A stretch of DNA of 64,000 nt from Spirosoma sordidisoli (GTDB lineage: Bacteria > Bacteroidota > Bacteroidia > Cytophagales > Spirosomataceae): positions 91,947-155,946 of the forward strand of contig NZ_SBLB01000007.1 in assembly GCF_004138325.1 (NCBI RefSeq), written 5' to 3'. The notes under the pieces were generated by a model. It had not been told where the DNA came from. It did not search any database and saw nothing but the letters and a program-made list of their open reading frames with translations. The first letter of the stretch is position 1. Each line of letters opens with the position of its first letter. Positions 7,919 through 16,382 of this stretch are shown here, piece after piece. Position numbers and translations under genes: made by a program.

Positions 7919-8683
7919 CTATAGTTTGGTGTCCAGCAGGGCGAGGGCTTTTTCGGCGGCCGACTGCTCGGCTTTTTTCTTGGAATAGCCGCTACCGGTA
8001 GCAAACGGCTCATCGGCTACAATCACCTGCGCAATGAACTCGCGGAAGTGGCTGTTGCCTTTTTCGGAGATGATCTCGAAGCGGACGTCTTTACCGGCCC
8101 GCTGCGCCCATTCGATCAGACGACTCTTGAAGTTGACATTGTTCTGTACCACCAGATCGATGTCATAGTGGGCCAGCAGGTCTTTAAGGATAAACCGACG
8201 CGAGAACCGGAAGCCTTTATCCAGGTAGATAGCACCCACGAGGGCTTCGAGGGCGTCGCCGTACATGGAGGTGCGGGTTGGCAGGCTGCGCGTCCGTTGC
8301 CCGTCATACTCGATCAGCTGGTCGAGGCCGATCTTGCGGGCAATGCCGTTGAGGGTTTCGCGGTTTACGATCCGTGAGCGGATCTCGGTCAGAAAGCCCT
8401 CGTCTTTGTAGGGGTATTTTTTGAACAGGTACTCGGCAATGACCATACCGAGCACGGCGTCGCCGAGGTATTCGAGCCGTTCGTTCGATTCGCGGAAGCC
8501 TTCAATCGCCGTTGCCTTCGACGCTGACGTATGGCGCAGGGCCAGCTGGTACAGACCCAGGTTAGACGGCGACGCCCCGATAATATGCGCAATAGATCGA
8601 CGCAGGTTCTTCCGCGGATCAGCCTTGCCGGGACGGAACCAGTCAAACGGGTTAAACCAACTACGGGGCAGCGCGAGTTGCAC
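7919..8683 (-). CDS. rnc: Ribonuclease III
   Basis: RNase III cuts double-stranded RNA in rRNA processing and mRNA turnover. The 254-residue protein has the signature NERLEYLGDAVL at 67-78 (Glu71, Asp75), the second acidic pair Asp143/Glu146 in MYGDALEALVGAIY, and a C-terminal double-stranded RNA-binding domain (about 180-252) ending in GYSKKKAEQSAAEKAL. An N-terminal extension of about 25 residues precedes the catalytic domain. It starts three bases after the fabF stop, so both are surely co-transcribed; acpP-fabF-rnc order is common in Bacteroidota. Confidence 0.96.
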   Translation of the reverse strand: MQLALPRSWFNPFDWFRPGKADPRKNLRRSIAHIIGASPSNLGLYQLALRHTSASKATAIEGFRESNERLEYLGDAVLGMVIAEYLFKKYPYKDEGFLTEIRSRIVNRETLNGIARKIGLDQLIEYDGQRTRSLPTRTSMYGDALEALVGAIYLDKGFRFSRRFILKDLLAHYDIDLVVQNNVNFKSRLIEWAQRAGKDVRFEIISEKGNSHFREFIAQVIVADEPFATGSGYSKKKAEQSAAEKALALLDTKL

Positions 8684-8686
8684 GAC

Positions 8687-9937
8687 TCAGCTAAGTTTAC
8701 GGAAAATGACGATGGCGTTATGACCCCCAAATCCAAACGCGTTACTCATCACCGTGGTCAACGGGCGAGCCTGGGCGGTCAGGGGCGTCAGATTAAAGCG
8801 TGAATCAATTTCCTCATCAACATTGACCAGGTTAATGGTTGGCGGTACGAGCTGGTGCTCGAGCGCCTTGATGCTGGCAATAGCCTCTACAGCCCCCGCG
8901 GCTCCGAGCAGGTGGCCCGTCATCGACTTGGTAGAGCTGATGTTCATCTGGAACGAATGATCACCGAACAGCTGGTAAATCGCTTTCAGCTCCTGCGGAT
9001 CGCCGATGGGCGTTGAGGTGCCGTGAGTATTGATGTAGTCGATTTCGCTGGGCTGAATGCCGGCATCGTTCAGGGCATCCTGCATGGCCAGGAAAGCACC
9101 CAGTCCCTCGGGGTGAGGGGCGGTAATGTGATACGCATCGGACGACATTCCACCGCCAATCAGCTCGGCGTAGATGTGAGCACCGCGGGCCTGCGCATGG
9201 TCGAGGTCTTCCAGAATCAGCGATCCGGCGCCTTCGCCCAGCACAAAGCCGTCACGTTCCTTATCGTAGGGGCGCGACGCTCCCTGGGGGTCGCTGTTGC
9301 GTTCGGAGAGGGCACGGTTGGCGTTGAAACCGCCGATACCCGCCCGGGTTACGGCCGCTTCGGACCCGCCCACCACGCACATGTTCAGCCGGCCGAGCCG
9401 GATGTAGTTGAACGCGTCGATGATGGCGTTGTTGGTCGATGCGCAGGCCGATACCGTCACGTAGTTCGTACCCCGGAATCCGTAGCGCATCGAGATCTGG
9501 CCCGATGCACTGTCGGCAATCATGCGCACGATGAAGAACGGGTTGATGCGGGGCGTACCATCGCCTTTGGCGTAGTCGATCATCTCGTCTTCGAACGAGC
9601 GGAGCCCGCCGATACCCGACCCCCAGATCACACCGACCTTATTGCGGTCGATGGCTTCGAGGTCGATGTTGGCGTCTTTAACGGCTTCGTCGGTCGCAAT
9701 CAACGCGTAATGCGTAAACGCATCCATCTTTCGGGCTTCCTGACGCGGAATGTACTGAGTTACGTCAACGCCCTTCAATTCGCAGGCAAACTGCGTCCGA
9801 AACTTGCTGGCATCAAATTTAGTAATGGGACCGGCCCCGCTCACGCCAGCGGCCAGATTATTCCAGTAAGTGGATACATCGTTGCCAATCGGTGTCAATG
9901 CACCGAGGCCGGTCACTACTACTCGTCTGAGTGTCAT
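8687..9937 (-). CDS. fabF: Beta-ketoacyl-ACP synthase II
   Basis: FabF condenses malonyl-ACP with acyl-ACP in fatty-acid elongation. The 416-residue protein has the Cys-His-His triad: Cys165 in VSACAST, His305 in THGTSTPIGD and His342 in MTGHLLGAAGA. The N-terminus MTLRRVVVTGLGALTPIG is standard for FabF. It follows acpP after a 226-base gap containing a hairpin and precedes rnc by three bases. Confidence 0.96.
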   Translation of the reverse strand: MTLRRVVVTGLGALTPIGNDVSTYWNNLAAGVSGAGPITKFDASKFRTQFACELKGVDVTQYIPRQEARKMDAFTHYALIATDEAVKDANIDLEAIDRNKVGVIWGSGIGGLRSFEDEMIDYAKGDGTPRINPFFIVRMIADSASGQISMRYGFRGTNYVTVSACASTNNAIIDAFNYIRLGRLNMCVVGGSEAAVTRAGIGGFNANRALSERNSDPQGASRPYDKERDGFVLGEGAGSLILEDLDHAQARGAHIYAELIGGGMSSDAYHITAPHPEGLGAFLAMQDALNDAGIQPSEIDYINTHGTSTPIGDPQELKAIYQLFGDHSFQMNISSTKSMTGHLLGAAGAVEAIASIKALEHQLVPPTINLVNVDEEIDSRFNLTPLTAQARPLTTVMSNAFGFGGHNAIVIFRKLS

Positions 9938-10055
9938 ACAGAATTACTGCGTAATGAGAAAAGAAGGTATGCCGCAGGGGTCGACTTCGGCGCGGGCTGT
10001 CGACAGATCAGGCCAGCGCCGAGGTGTTCCAGAATCGGCCCGTAAATAAACTCCT

Positions 10056-10085
10056 TCGGTATCGGACTGAACGAACCGATACCGA
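10056..10085 (-). terminator. Hairpin between acpP and fabF
   Basis: A perfect 10-pair stem (TCGGTATCGG with CCGATACCGA) and a 10-base loop lie between acpP and fabF. On the minus strand it is followed by AGGAGTTTATTTACG, only moderately T-rich. It could partly terminate acpP messages, which are usually made in excess over fabF. Confidence 0.4.
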
Positions 10086-10163
10086 GTTGAACCCATCTGT
10101 CAGCAGAGCTGGCAAAAAGCAGACGGAATTCATACAGTAGGAGTAATGCCGCTCCTCCGAAGC

Positions 10164-10412
10164 TTACTTGCCAGCTTGTCCGGCGTTTTTCTCCAGGAAG
10201 TCAATAGCCTGGCCTACCGTCAGGATCTTTTCCGCTTCGTCGTCAGGAATCGACTGGTTGAATTCCTTCTCAAATTCCATGATCAGTTCGACCGTATCGA
10301 GCGAATCGGCACCCAGGTCGTTCGTGAAGCTTGCCTCTGGCGTTACCTCCGACTCTTCAACGCCTAATTTCTCAACAATAATGCTTTTTACTTTTTGTGC
10401 AATTTCTGACAT
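10164..10412 (-). CDS. acpP: Acyl carrier protein
   Basis: ACP carries acyl chains on a phosphopantetheine arm. The protein is acidic; Ser37 in the DSLD motif (GADSLDTVELIMEFE) is the attachment site. The ATG at 10412 gives the normal N-terminus MSEIAQKVK and 82 residues; the frame stays open to 10475 but the extra residues do not resemble ACP. It leads the acpP-fabF-rnc cluster. Confidence 0.96.
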   Translation of the reverse strand: MSEIAQKVKSIIVEKLGVEESEVTPEASFTNDLGADSLDTVELIMEFEKEFNQSIPDDEAEKILTVGQAIDFLEKNAGQAGK

Positions 10413-10715
10413 TTTAGTAGCCCGTTGGGAGTTAAAAAACTGCGCAAAGAAACGGATTAACCTTTGTATTGTCAAACTATTTTTTGTCGCTCTGCTCAGG
10501 CCTGGTGTTTTGAATTATATTTATAAATAGTTGATAAACAGAAAGTTTTGCTAGCGAAGCCTGGTTTTTGTTCATCGTTCAGGGGAGAATAGACCATTAG
10601 TTTGGTAGGCTATTTATGGTGTTTTACCCCTCCGGTGTCTCCCCGAGCGAGTCGGTTGGTTCGTCGGCTATTCCGAACAATCTCGGTATATTTGACCTCC
10701 TTATCAGTACAAACT
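10413..10715. other. Divergent intergenic region acpP / kdsA-like
   Basis: This 303-base stretch has no convincing gene. It must hold the promoters of both flanking genes. Only the plus-strand -7 box at 10687-10694 is clear. Confidence 0.6.
10687..10694 (+). promoter_or_regulatory. -7 box for the kdsA-like gene
   Basis: TATATTTG is an exact TAnnTTTG match, 21 bases upstream of the ATG at 10716, giving a short leader as is usual in this phylum. The nearest upstream TTG (10656-10658) is 28 bases away, longer than ideal. Confidence 0.5.
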
Positions 10716-11567
10716 ATGTCTCAGAAAATTGTGCGCGTCGGCGATATCGACTGTGGGTCGGACGAGTTGTTCCTCATCTCGGGACCCTGTGTGATCGAAG
10801 ACGAAAAAATCATGATGAGCGTTGCCGAGCAACTCCGCGAGATTGCCGAACGACTCCATATCAAGGTCATCTACAAGTCGTCGTTCCAGAAGGATAACCG
10901 CTCTGACCTGACCTATTATTCCGGACCGGGCCTCGACAAGGGTATTGCCATTCTAGCGAAGGTGAAAGAGCAGTTTGGCTTCCCCATCCTGACCGATATT
11001 CACTACCCCGATCAGGCTGCGGCTGCGGCCGAAGTGGTTGACGTGCTGCAGATTCCGGCCTATCTGTGTATGCAGAGCATGCTGGTGGTAGCGGCTGCCC
11101 AGACGGGGCGGGTCGTGAACCTCAAACACGGCCAGTTTCTGGCGCCTGAGAACATGAAACACCCGGTCAAAAAAATCGAAGATTCGGGCAACGACCAGAT
11201 TATCCTGACCGAGCGGGGCTATACCTTCGGTTATAACGACCTGGTGGTTGATCCGCGCAGCTTCTACCACATGGGGCGTACCAACTACCCGGTTGTATTC
11301 GACGTAACGCACGCCATCCGGAAGTACGGTATTCCGTCGAAAGATGTGAAAGGCGGAGCGCGGGAGTACCTGCCCGTACTGGCCCGTGCGGGCGTGGCTG
11401 CGGGGGTCGACGGGCTGTTTATCGAAACCCATACCTGCCCTTCCGAAGCCCTCTGCGACGCGGCCAGCCAGCTGGACATCCGTTACCTGGAAGAGTTCAT
11501 GAAGCCGCTGCTGGAGCTGCACGCCGTTGAAGTCAAATACCGCAATACCCTGCCCCAGCTGGCCTAG
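10716..11567 (+). CDS. kdsA: 3-deoxy-8-phosphooctulonate synthase, divergent motifs
   Basis: KdsA condenses arabinose-5-phosphate with PEP to Kdo-8-phosphate for lipopolysaccharide. The 283-residue protein has the metal-dependent class ligands Cys25 (SGPCVIE), His199 (DVTHA), Glu237 (IETH) and Asp248 (LCDAA). Three motifs that are near-invariant in KdsA are changed: KANRSS appears as KDNRSD (59-64), RGPG as SGPG (69-72), and RQTDL as MQSML (119-123). It may be a lineage variant or an enzyme with shifted substrate. The ATG at 10716 is chosen over the upstream open frame because it follows a promoter and matches the family N-terminus. A terminator and a KdsC-like phosphatase gene follow. Confidence 0.85.
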   Translation: MSQKIVRVGDIDCGSDELFLISGPCVIEDEKIMMSVAEQLREIAERLHIKVIYKSSFQKDNRSDLTYYSGPGLDKGIAILAKVKEQFGFPILTDIHYPDQAAAAAEVVDVLQIPAYLCMQSMLVVAAAQTGRVVNLKHGQFLAPENMKHPVKKIEDSGNDQIILTERGYTFGYNDLVVDPRSFYHMGRTNYPVVFDVTHAIRKYGIPSKDVKGGAREYLPVLARAGVAAGVDGLFIETHTCPSEALCDAASQLDIRYLEEFMKPLLELHAVEVKYRNTLPQLA

Positions 11568-11589
11568 CCAATCGGGTTCTGTTTTACCT

Positions 11590-11625
11590 GAAGCCAACCT
11601 GCAACCTGCAGCGTTGGCTTCTTTT
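11590..11625 (+). terminator. Rho-independent terminator after kdsA-like gene
   Basis: The nine-pair stem GAAGCCAAC (11590-11598) / GTTGGCTTC (11613-11621) is followed by TTTT. It lies only 15 bases upstream of the next start codon (11640), so it could also act as an attenuator for that gene. Confidence 0.7.
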
Positions 11626-11639
11626 CTATAGTCTGTTCC

Positions 11640-12362
11640 ATGAATGTACATCAGGAGATAGAGTCGCTGTTTACGGGCCTGGGTGGCCGGTTCGTTACCC
11701 CCGTCGATACGCTGGCCGGGAAGGTAAGCCGCATACGGGCCATTGTGTTCGACTGGGACGGGGTGTTCAACGACGGTACCAAAACTGGATCGGGCAGTAG
11801 TCCCTTCAGCGAGGTCGACTCGATGGGCACCAACCTGCTGCGGTTCGGCTTGTGGCTGCACCAGGGCGAGCAGCTGCCCGTAGCGGCCGTCATTACGGGC
11901 GTTACCAACACCATGGCCGATAAGCTGGTGGGGCGTGAGCATTTCGATGCCTGCTACTCCCAGGCGAAACATAAAGTCGATGTGCTGACCCATCTGCTGG
12001 AACGGCATGGCCTGCAACCGCACGAAGTGGCGTTTTTCTTCGATGATGCGCTCGACCTGTCGGTGGCGCAGGTGGCCGGGGTCCGGATTATGATTCACCG
12101 CACGGCCAACCCGCTCCTGACCAACTACGTGGTCAATAATAATCTGGCCGATTACCTGACGGGGCATACCGGCGGGCAGTTTGCGGTGCGGGAGGGCTGT
12201 GAGCTGCTGCTGGGGCTGCTGGGTCAGTTTGAGCCGGTCATGCTCGAGCGGTTGCGCTACCGGCCCGTATACGACCGCTACTACGCTCAGCGCCAGCAGG
12301 TCGAATCGGCCTACTGGACGGTTAGTCTGGACGGGGCAATTACGGCCAAGGAACCGGGCTGA
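11640..12362 (+). CDS. KdsC-like HAD phosphatase
   Basis: This is a HAD-superfamily protein of 240 residues. The nucleophile motif is FDWDGVFNDG (Asp38, Asp40), then ITG (about 90) and a late Asp pair in FFFDDALDLSV. The layout resembles KdsC/acylneuraminate-type phosphatases, but it has about 30 extra N-terminal and 40 extra C-terminal residues compared with the usual 170-190. Following the KdsA-like gene it plausibly removes the phosphate from the sugar acid made there; this is inference from context. Its stop is two bases from the stop of the convergent HAD-IIA gene, with no hairpin between. Confidence 0.78.
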   Translation: MNVHQEIESLFTGLGGRFVTPVDTLAGKVSRIRAIVFDWDGVFNDGTKTGSGSSPFSEVDSMGTNLLRFGLWLHQGEQLPVAAVITGVTNTMADKLVGREHFDACYSQAKHKVDVLTHLLERHGLQPHEVAFFFDDALDLSVAQVAGVRIMIHRTANPLLTNYVVNNNLADYLTGHTGGQFAVREGCELLLGLLGQFEPVMLERLRYRPVYDRYYAQRQQVESAYWTVSLDGAITAKEPG

Positions 12363-12364
12363 CC

Positions 12365-13222
12365 TCAACTGCCCAGGCTACCGATCGTTTCGCAGACGTA
12401 GGTCGGGATGATGCCCGTGGCCAGGATGCGAAGCTCGGCTTCGTGGGGGGCGGTGTTGCCCGTCAGTACCAGCGCCGTATCGAGACCAAACTTGTTGCCA
12501 CCCAGAATATCGGAACGGAGCGTATCGCCCACCATCAGAATGTTTCGCTTGCTGATGCCCGGCAGGCGCTCCTGTACGCGCTCGTAGGCAAACATGAACA
12601 GCTGCGCATCGGGTTTGCCGAAACGGATGAACTGCTTTCCTACGATCGACTCCAGCATGTCGGCAATGCTGCCGATGGCGATGGCCAGCCGGTTTTTTGA
12701 GACCGGGTAGGTAGCGTCGGTATTGGCCACGATAACTGGAATATTGCGTCGGCGGAGCAGGTTGACGGCTTTGTTGATGTCGGTATTCCAGTCGAACCCT
12801 TCGTCGTCGAGCAACACGAGGGCGTTCACTTCGCTGATGTTTTCGAGGGTCAGCTCGCTGATGGAGAGCGTATGCAGATCGGCCGATTCGAGGTAGTGGG
12901 CCGAGTTCTGCGTACCGAGGTAAGCCACGGTGCCGTGATCGACTTTGAGCTGCAGGTACTCGCGGGCCAGCATACCCGACGAGATAATCATATCGGGGTC
13001 GATGTCGGTCAGGCCCAGCCGCCAGTACGATTCGGCCAGTTGCTGGGGGCTGCGGGAAGCATCGTTGGTCAGAATATAAACGGCTTTCTGCTGCTCGCGC
13101 AGGTAGGCAAACGTTTCGACAACCCCCGGAATCAAGCCCTTGTAATTTTTAAGAACGCCGAATGCATCGAAGAAAAATACCTGGTACTGGTCGGCGAGAG
13201 AAGCGAAGGGCTCTAGTGTCAT
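12365..13222 (-). CDS. HAD-IIA (NagD-like) hydrolase family protein
   Basis: This 285-residue HAD class IIA protein is related to NagD and sugar/nucleotide phosphatases. It shows the nucleophile Asp19 in FFFDAFGVL, a TNDASRS motif II (53-59), the large IIA cap in the middle, GKPDAQLF with the Lys, and GDTLRSDILGG at the end. The usual second Asp of DxD is replaced by Phe21. Since that Asp is the general acid/base in HAD phosphatases, hydrolysis may be weak or the reaction changed. It lies downstream of the carbonic anhydrase gene (73-base gap) and may share its transcript. Confidence 0.85.
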   Translation of the reverse strand: MTLEPFASLADQYQVFFFDAFGVLKNYKGLIPGVVETFAYLREQQKAVYILTNDASRSPQQLAESYWRLGLTDIDPDMIISSGMLAREYLQLKVDHGTVAYLGTQNSAHYLESADLHTLSISELTLENISEVNALVLLDDEGFDWNTDINKAVNLLRRRNIPVIVANTDATYPVSKNRLAIAIGSIADMLESIVGKQFIRFGKPDAQLFMFAYERVQERLPGISKRNILMVGDTLRSDILGGNKFGLDTALVLTGNTAPHEAELRILATGIIPTYVCETIGSLGS

Positions 13223-13295
13223 AATAGAAGGGTAAGTCGTCAGAGAAGTATAACCGGTTGTTCGGCGCGTGGGTTTCCGGTCGGTGCAAACCGGA

Positions 13296-13937
13296 TTAAT
13301 GGCGGCTTTGGGCCAGAACCGGGCCCGGGCTCTGGGTAGCGCCCGGTGGGGTGAGCGTAATAACCTCGTTGAGCAGGCCCGTTCGCAGGTTGAAGACCCA
13401 GCCGTGGAGACTCGGTATCTGATGAGACGCCCACATATTCCGGACGCTGGCGGTATCGGCCAGGTGCAGAATCTGTTCCTGAACGTTAAGCTCCACCATG
13501 CGGTCGAAGCGGGCCTGGGGATCGGGAATCTGGTCGAGCTCGGCCTGGTGTTTGGCCTGCGCCCGGCTGATGTTGCTGAGCCAGTTGTCGATCAGCCCCA
13601 GTTTTTTGCCCGACATAGCCGCTTTCACCCCACCGCATTCATAATGGCCGCAGACAATTACGTGCTGCACCTGTAACACCTCAACGGCATACTGCACCAC
13701 GCTCAGCACGTTCAGGTCGTCAGGCACAACCAGGTTGGCAATGTTGCGGTGAACGAACATCTCGCCGGGGTCGGTGCCGGTAATTTCGTTGGCTGGTACG
13801 CGGCTGTCGGAGCAGCCGATCCAGAGGAAGTTTGGCTTCTGATCGGCGGCCAGGTCGCTGAAGTAGGTCGTATCCAGCTCCAGTTTATCCTGAACCCAGG
13901 CTTTGTTGTAGAGCAAAAGCTTTTCAGACGGCTGCAT
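13296..13937 (-). CDS. Beta-class carbonic anhydrase
   Basis: The enzyme interconverts CO2 and bicarbonate. The 213-residue protein has all zinc ligands and the Asp-Arg dyad: Cys42-Ser-Asp44-Ser-Arg46 and His98-x-x-Cys101. The plant-like (type A) EITGTDPGEMFVHRNIAN block is present. Its start overlaps the end of the SulP transporter gene by 14 bases, so the two are translated from one message. The pair fits bicarbonate uptake with rapid interconversion inside the cell. Confidence 0.95.
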   Translation of the reverse strand: MQPSEKLLLYNKAWVQDKLELDTTYFSDLAADQKPNFLWIGCSDSRVPANEITGTDPGEMFVHRNIANLVVPDDLNVLSVVQYAVEVLQVQHVIVCGHYECGGVKAAMSGKKLGLIDNWLSNISRAQAKHQAELDQIPDPQARFDRMVELNVQEQILHLADTASVRNMWASHQIPSLHGWVFNLRTGLLNEVITLTPPGATQSPGPVLAQSRH

Positions 13938-15516
13938 AAGTCGGTGCGTTTTTTTTGCGCTGCGTTACCTCGCGAAGTTCGTAGTTGATCCCCTGCCGTT
14001 GCGCGGTTTTGGCGTAATCGGTCAGCAAGGTATAAATATCGTGGTCAATAAAGGCAGCGTGCCGACCATCGATCAGCACCGAATCGCCGGGTTTCAGCGA
14101 TCGGAGGAGTTCTTTCAGCGCGGGTTTACTCAGGAAATACACGTCTTTCTGAAACTTGACCAGCACGTTATGGCCATCGCGGATGACCCGAAACGGCGAC
14201 TGCGAGTTGGTGTACAGCACGAACAGATACCCTACCGCCAGCCCGATCAGCAGCCCAAAGAGCAGGTCGATAAAGATGATACCCAGCACGGTAACGATGA
14301 ACGGTACAAACTGGCTCGTACCTTCCCGGAAGGTGGCCGAGAAGACTGCGGGACCGGCCAGCTTGTAGCCCACAACGATCAGCAGCGCGGCAATGCAGGC
14401 CAGTGGAATATGGTTGAGAACGGAACCCGCCAGCAATACCGCCAGCAGTAGCAGTCCCCCCTGCAGGATGGTCGACAGCCGCGACCGGCTGCCGCTGAAC
14501 ACGTTGGTCGAGGTTCGGACCACAACGGACGTTACCGGTAGCCCACCCGCCAGACCCGAAAGAATATTGCCGATCCCCTGCGCCACGAGTTCCTGGCTGG
14601 GCGACGATACGCGGTTCAGCGGGTCGAGCCGGTCGGAGGCTTCGAGGTTGATGAGCGTTTCGAGGCTGGCCACCAGGGCAATGGTAGCGGCAATGCCGTA
14701 GACCCGCAGGTCGGTCAGGATGCTGAAGTCCGGAAAGTCGAGGATCGAACTCCAGCCTTTCTGAGCCGATAAAACCGGCAGGCGAACCATGTGCTCGTTG
14801 GAGTCGCCCAGATAAAAATCGGGGAGGTAATACCGAAAGAACTGGTTCAGCGATACGCCGATCAGCACCATAAGCACAGCCGCCGGGAGCAGCCGAAACA
14901 GTTTGCGGCCCTGCCCGGCCAGTCTGTCCCAGACCACCAGTATCCCGATCGACACCAGGCTGATGATCATGGCGCCCGGGCTGGCCGTCAGCAAAGCCTG
15001 GTAAATTTCGGTGAATGTGTTTTCGTGGTCGGCCAGCTGGCTGAACTCGAACTCGCCTTCGTAGTCGCTATCCCGCCCCAGCGCGTGTGGAATCTGTTTC
15101 AGTACGATAACCAGCCCGATACCGACCAGCATCCCTTTGATAACCGAGTCGGGAAAGAAACTGCTGAGCCGACCGGCCTTGAGAAACCCCATCACTACCT
15201 GCATGATACCGGCCAGGATCACCGCCACCAGAAACACTTCGTACGAACCCAGGCTGCTGATGGATTCGGCTACGATAACAGCCAGACCGGCGGCCGGTCC
15301 GCTGACGCTTATTTCGGAACCCGACAAAAAACCAACGATGATACCGCCGATGATGCCGGCAACGAGCCCTCCAAACAGCGGAGCGCCGGAGGCCAGCGCA
15401 ATACCCAGGCAGAGGGGCAGGCCAGCCAGAAAAACCGACAGAGCCGCCGTGAGGTCGTTGGGCAGATAAGCGGTTCTGTACTGCCGGAGCGTATGAAGCG
15501 TCGTAGAAAACAACAT
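13924..15516 (-). CDS. SulP family anion (probably bicarbonate) transporter
   Basis: This is an inner-membrane transporter of 530 residues. Many hydrophobic helices cover about residues 20-430 with the SulP hallmarks ALSVFLAGLPLCLGIALASG near the N-terminus and LVAQGIGNILSGLAGGLPVTS in the middle. The cytoplasmic tail (about 440-520) is a short STAS-like domain (VYFLSKPALKELL ... VLIDGRHAAFID). The ATG at 15516 was preferred over 15567 because it starts close to the first helix. SulP proteins move sulfate, bicarbonate and other anions; the overlapping carbonic anhydrase gene argues for bicarbonate. Confidence 0.92.
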   Translation of the reverse strand: MLFSTTLHTLRQYRTAYLPNDLTAALSVFLAGLPLCLGIALASGAPLFGGLVAGIIGGIIVGFLSGSEISVSGPAAGLAVIVAESISSLGSYEVFLVAVILAGIMQVVMGFLKAGRLSSFFPDSVIKGMLVGIGLVIVLKQIPHALGRDSDYEGEFEFSQLADHENTFTEIYQALLTASPGAMIISLVSIGILVVWDRLAGQGRKLFRLLPAAVLMVLIGVSLNQFFRYYLPDFYLGDSNEHMVRLPVLSAQKGWSSILDFPDFSILTDLRVYGIAATIALVASLETLINLEASDRLDPLNRVSSPSQELVAQGIGNILSGLAGGLPVTSVVVRTSTNVFSGSRSRLSTILQGGLLLLAVLLAGSVLNHIPLACIAALLIVVGYKLAGPAVFSATFREGTSQFVPFIVTVLGIIFIDLLFGLLIGLAVGYLFVLYTNSQSPFRVIRDGHNVLVKFQKDVYFLSKPALKELLRSLKPGDSVLIDGRHAAFIDHDIYTLLTDYAKTAQRQGINYELREVTQRKKNAPTYAAV

Positions 15517-15710
15517 GGGTTGAGGAGTAGAGGTTACGGAAAGCGAACGAATCTCGCAAAAGTACACCGACTTGGCTTATTATTTTCATCGCAATCAGCT
15601 AAAGATCAGTCGACTAGTTTTTGGTCGTTGGCGGGGTCACAAACGCTGGTAAGCGCCCGGACAATCCGGGCGCTGGATGGGACGCTGAAGTACGTAAAAG
15701 CCCAGGTGGG

Positions 15711-16382
15711 TTAGGGGAGTAGCGCCCGAATATCCGCAATAAGTTTGTCGATGTCGAGCGGCTGGGTGCCGTTATACACCCCCCGTATCCGGCGCTGCTG
15801 ATCGACCAGGATGATGTGTTCGGTGTGCAGAAACTCGGTAGAGTCGCGGGTGAATCCGATGGCTTCTTCGGCGAAATACGACTGACGGGCCAGGTCATAG
15901 ATGGCTCCCCGGCTGCCCGTCAGCAGGTGCCACCTGGTGTCCAGCACCCCTTTCTGGTCGGCGTACCGGCGCAGCCGGGGTACCGAGTCGAGCCAGGGTG
16001 TAACGCTGAACGATAAGAGCTTAACGCGGGGCTCGTGCCGAAAGCTGTCCTGAACGGTTTTCAGCAGGCTCGTCATTCGGGGGCAGATGCTGGGGCAGGA
16101 TGTAAAGAAAAAGTTGGCGACATGAATCCGGTCGGCTACGGCAGCCTGCGTAACTACCTGCCCGGTCTGGTCGCGGAACGAAAAGTCGGCAATGCGGTGG
16201 GTAATGGTTTTGTCGACCTCGGCGGGGTCGGTCAGCCAGACGGGCGTAAACGTGGGGGTGTTGTAATACGGCACGGCCGCCGAACGGTCGTTGCCGGACC
16301 TCGGCTGGCAGGCGAGCAGGCAGGCGTATAGCCCCAGCAGCATACTAATGCGTAACGGCAATTGAATCCCAGACATTGACAC
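15711..16382 (-). CDS. SCO1/SenC family copper-binding lipoprotein
   Basis: SCO proteins deliver copper to cytochrome oxidase or act as thiol redox sensors on the outer face of the membrane. The protein has 223 residues. The N-terminal signal ends in LLAC (Cys25), so it is a predicted lipoprotein. The thioredoxin-like domain carries Cys96-xxx-Cys100 (FTSCPSICPRM) and the copper ligand His186 in FLHTEH. Its start overlaps the MORN-like gene by 38 bases; it is the last gene of the ECF-sigma operon. An internal Met14 start would destroy the signal peptide, so the long start was kept. Confidence 0.92.
   Translation of the reverse strand: MSMSGIQLPLRISMLLGLYACLLACQPRSGNDRSAAVPYYNTPTFTPVWLTDPAEVDKTITHRIADFSFRDQTGQVVTQAAVADRIHVANFFFTSCPSICPRMTSLLKTVQDSFRHEPRVKLLSFSVTPWLDSVPRLRRYADQKGVLDTRWHLLTGSRGAIYDLARQSYFAEEAIGFTRDSTEFLHTEHIILVDQQRRIRGVYNGTQPLDIDKLIADIRALLP

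Noticed and set aside
9023..10045. A 340-codon open frame on the plus strand
   Set aside because: It lies opposite fabF, which has clear catalytic motifs; the frame follows from the GC-rich codons of fabF and has no domain of its own.
10953..12368. A 471-codon minus-strand frame across the kdsA-like and phosphatase genes
   Set aside because: Opposite two genes with recognisable motifs; its translation is low-complexity and rich in His/Gln/Arg, as expected from an antisense shadow.
14791..15714. A 307-codon plus-strand frame
   Set aside because: Antisense to the SulP transporter; Gln/His/Arg-rich translation without a domain.
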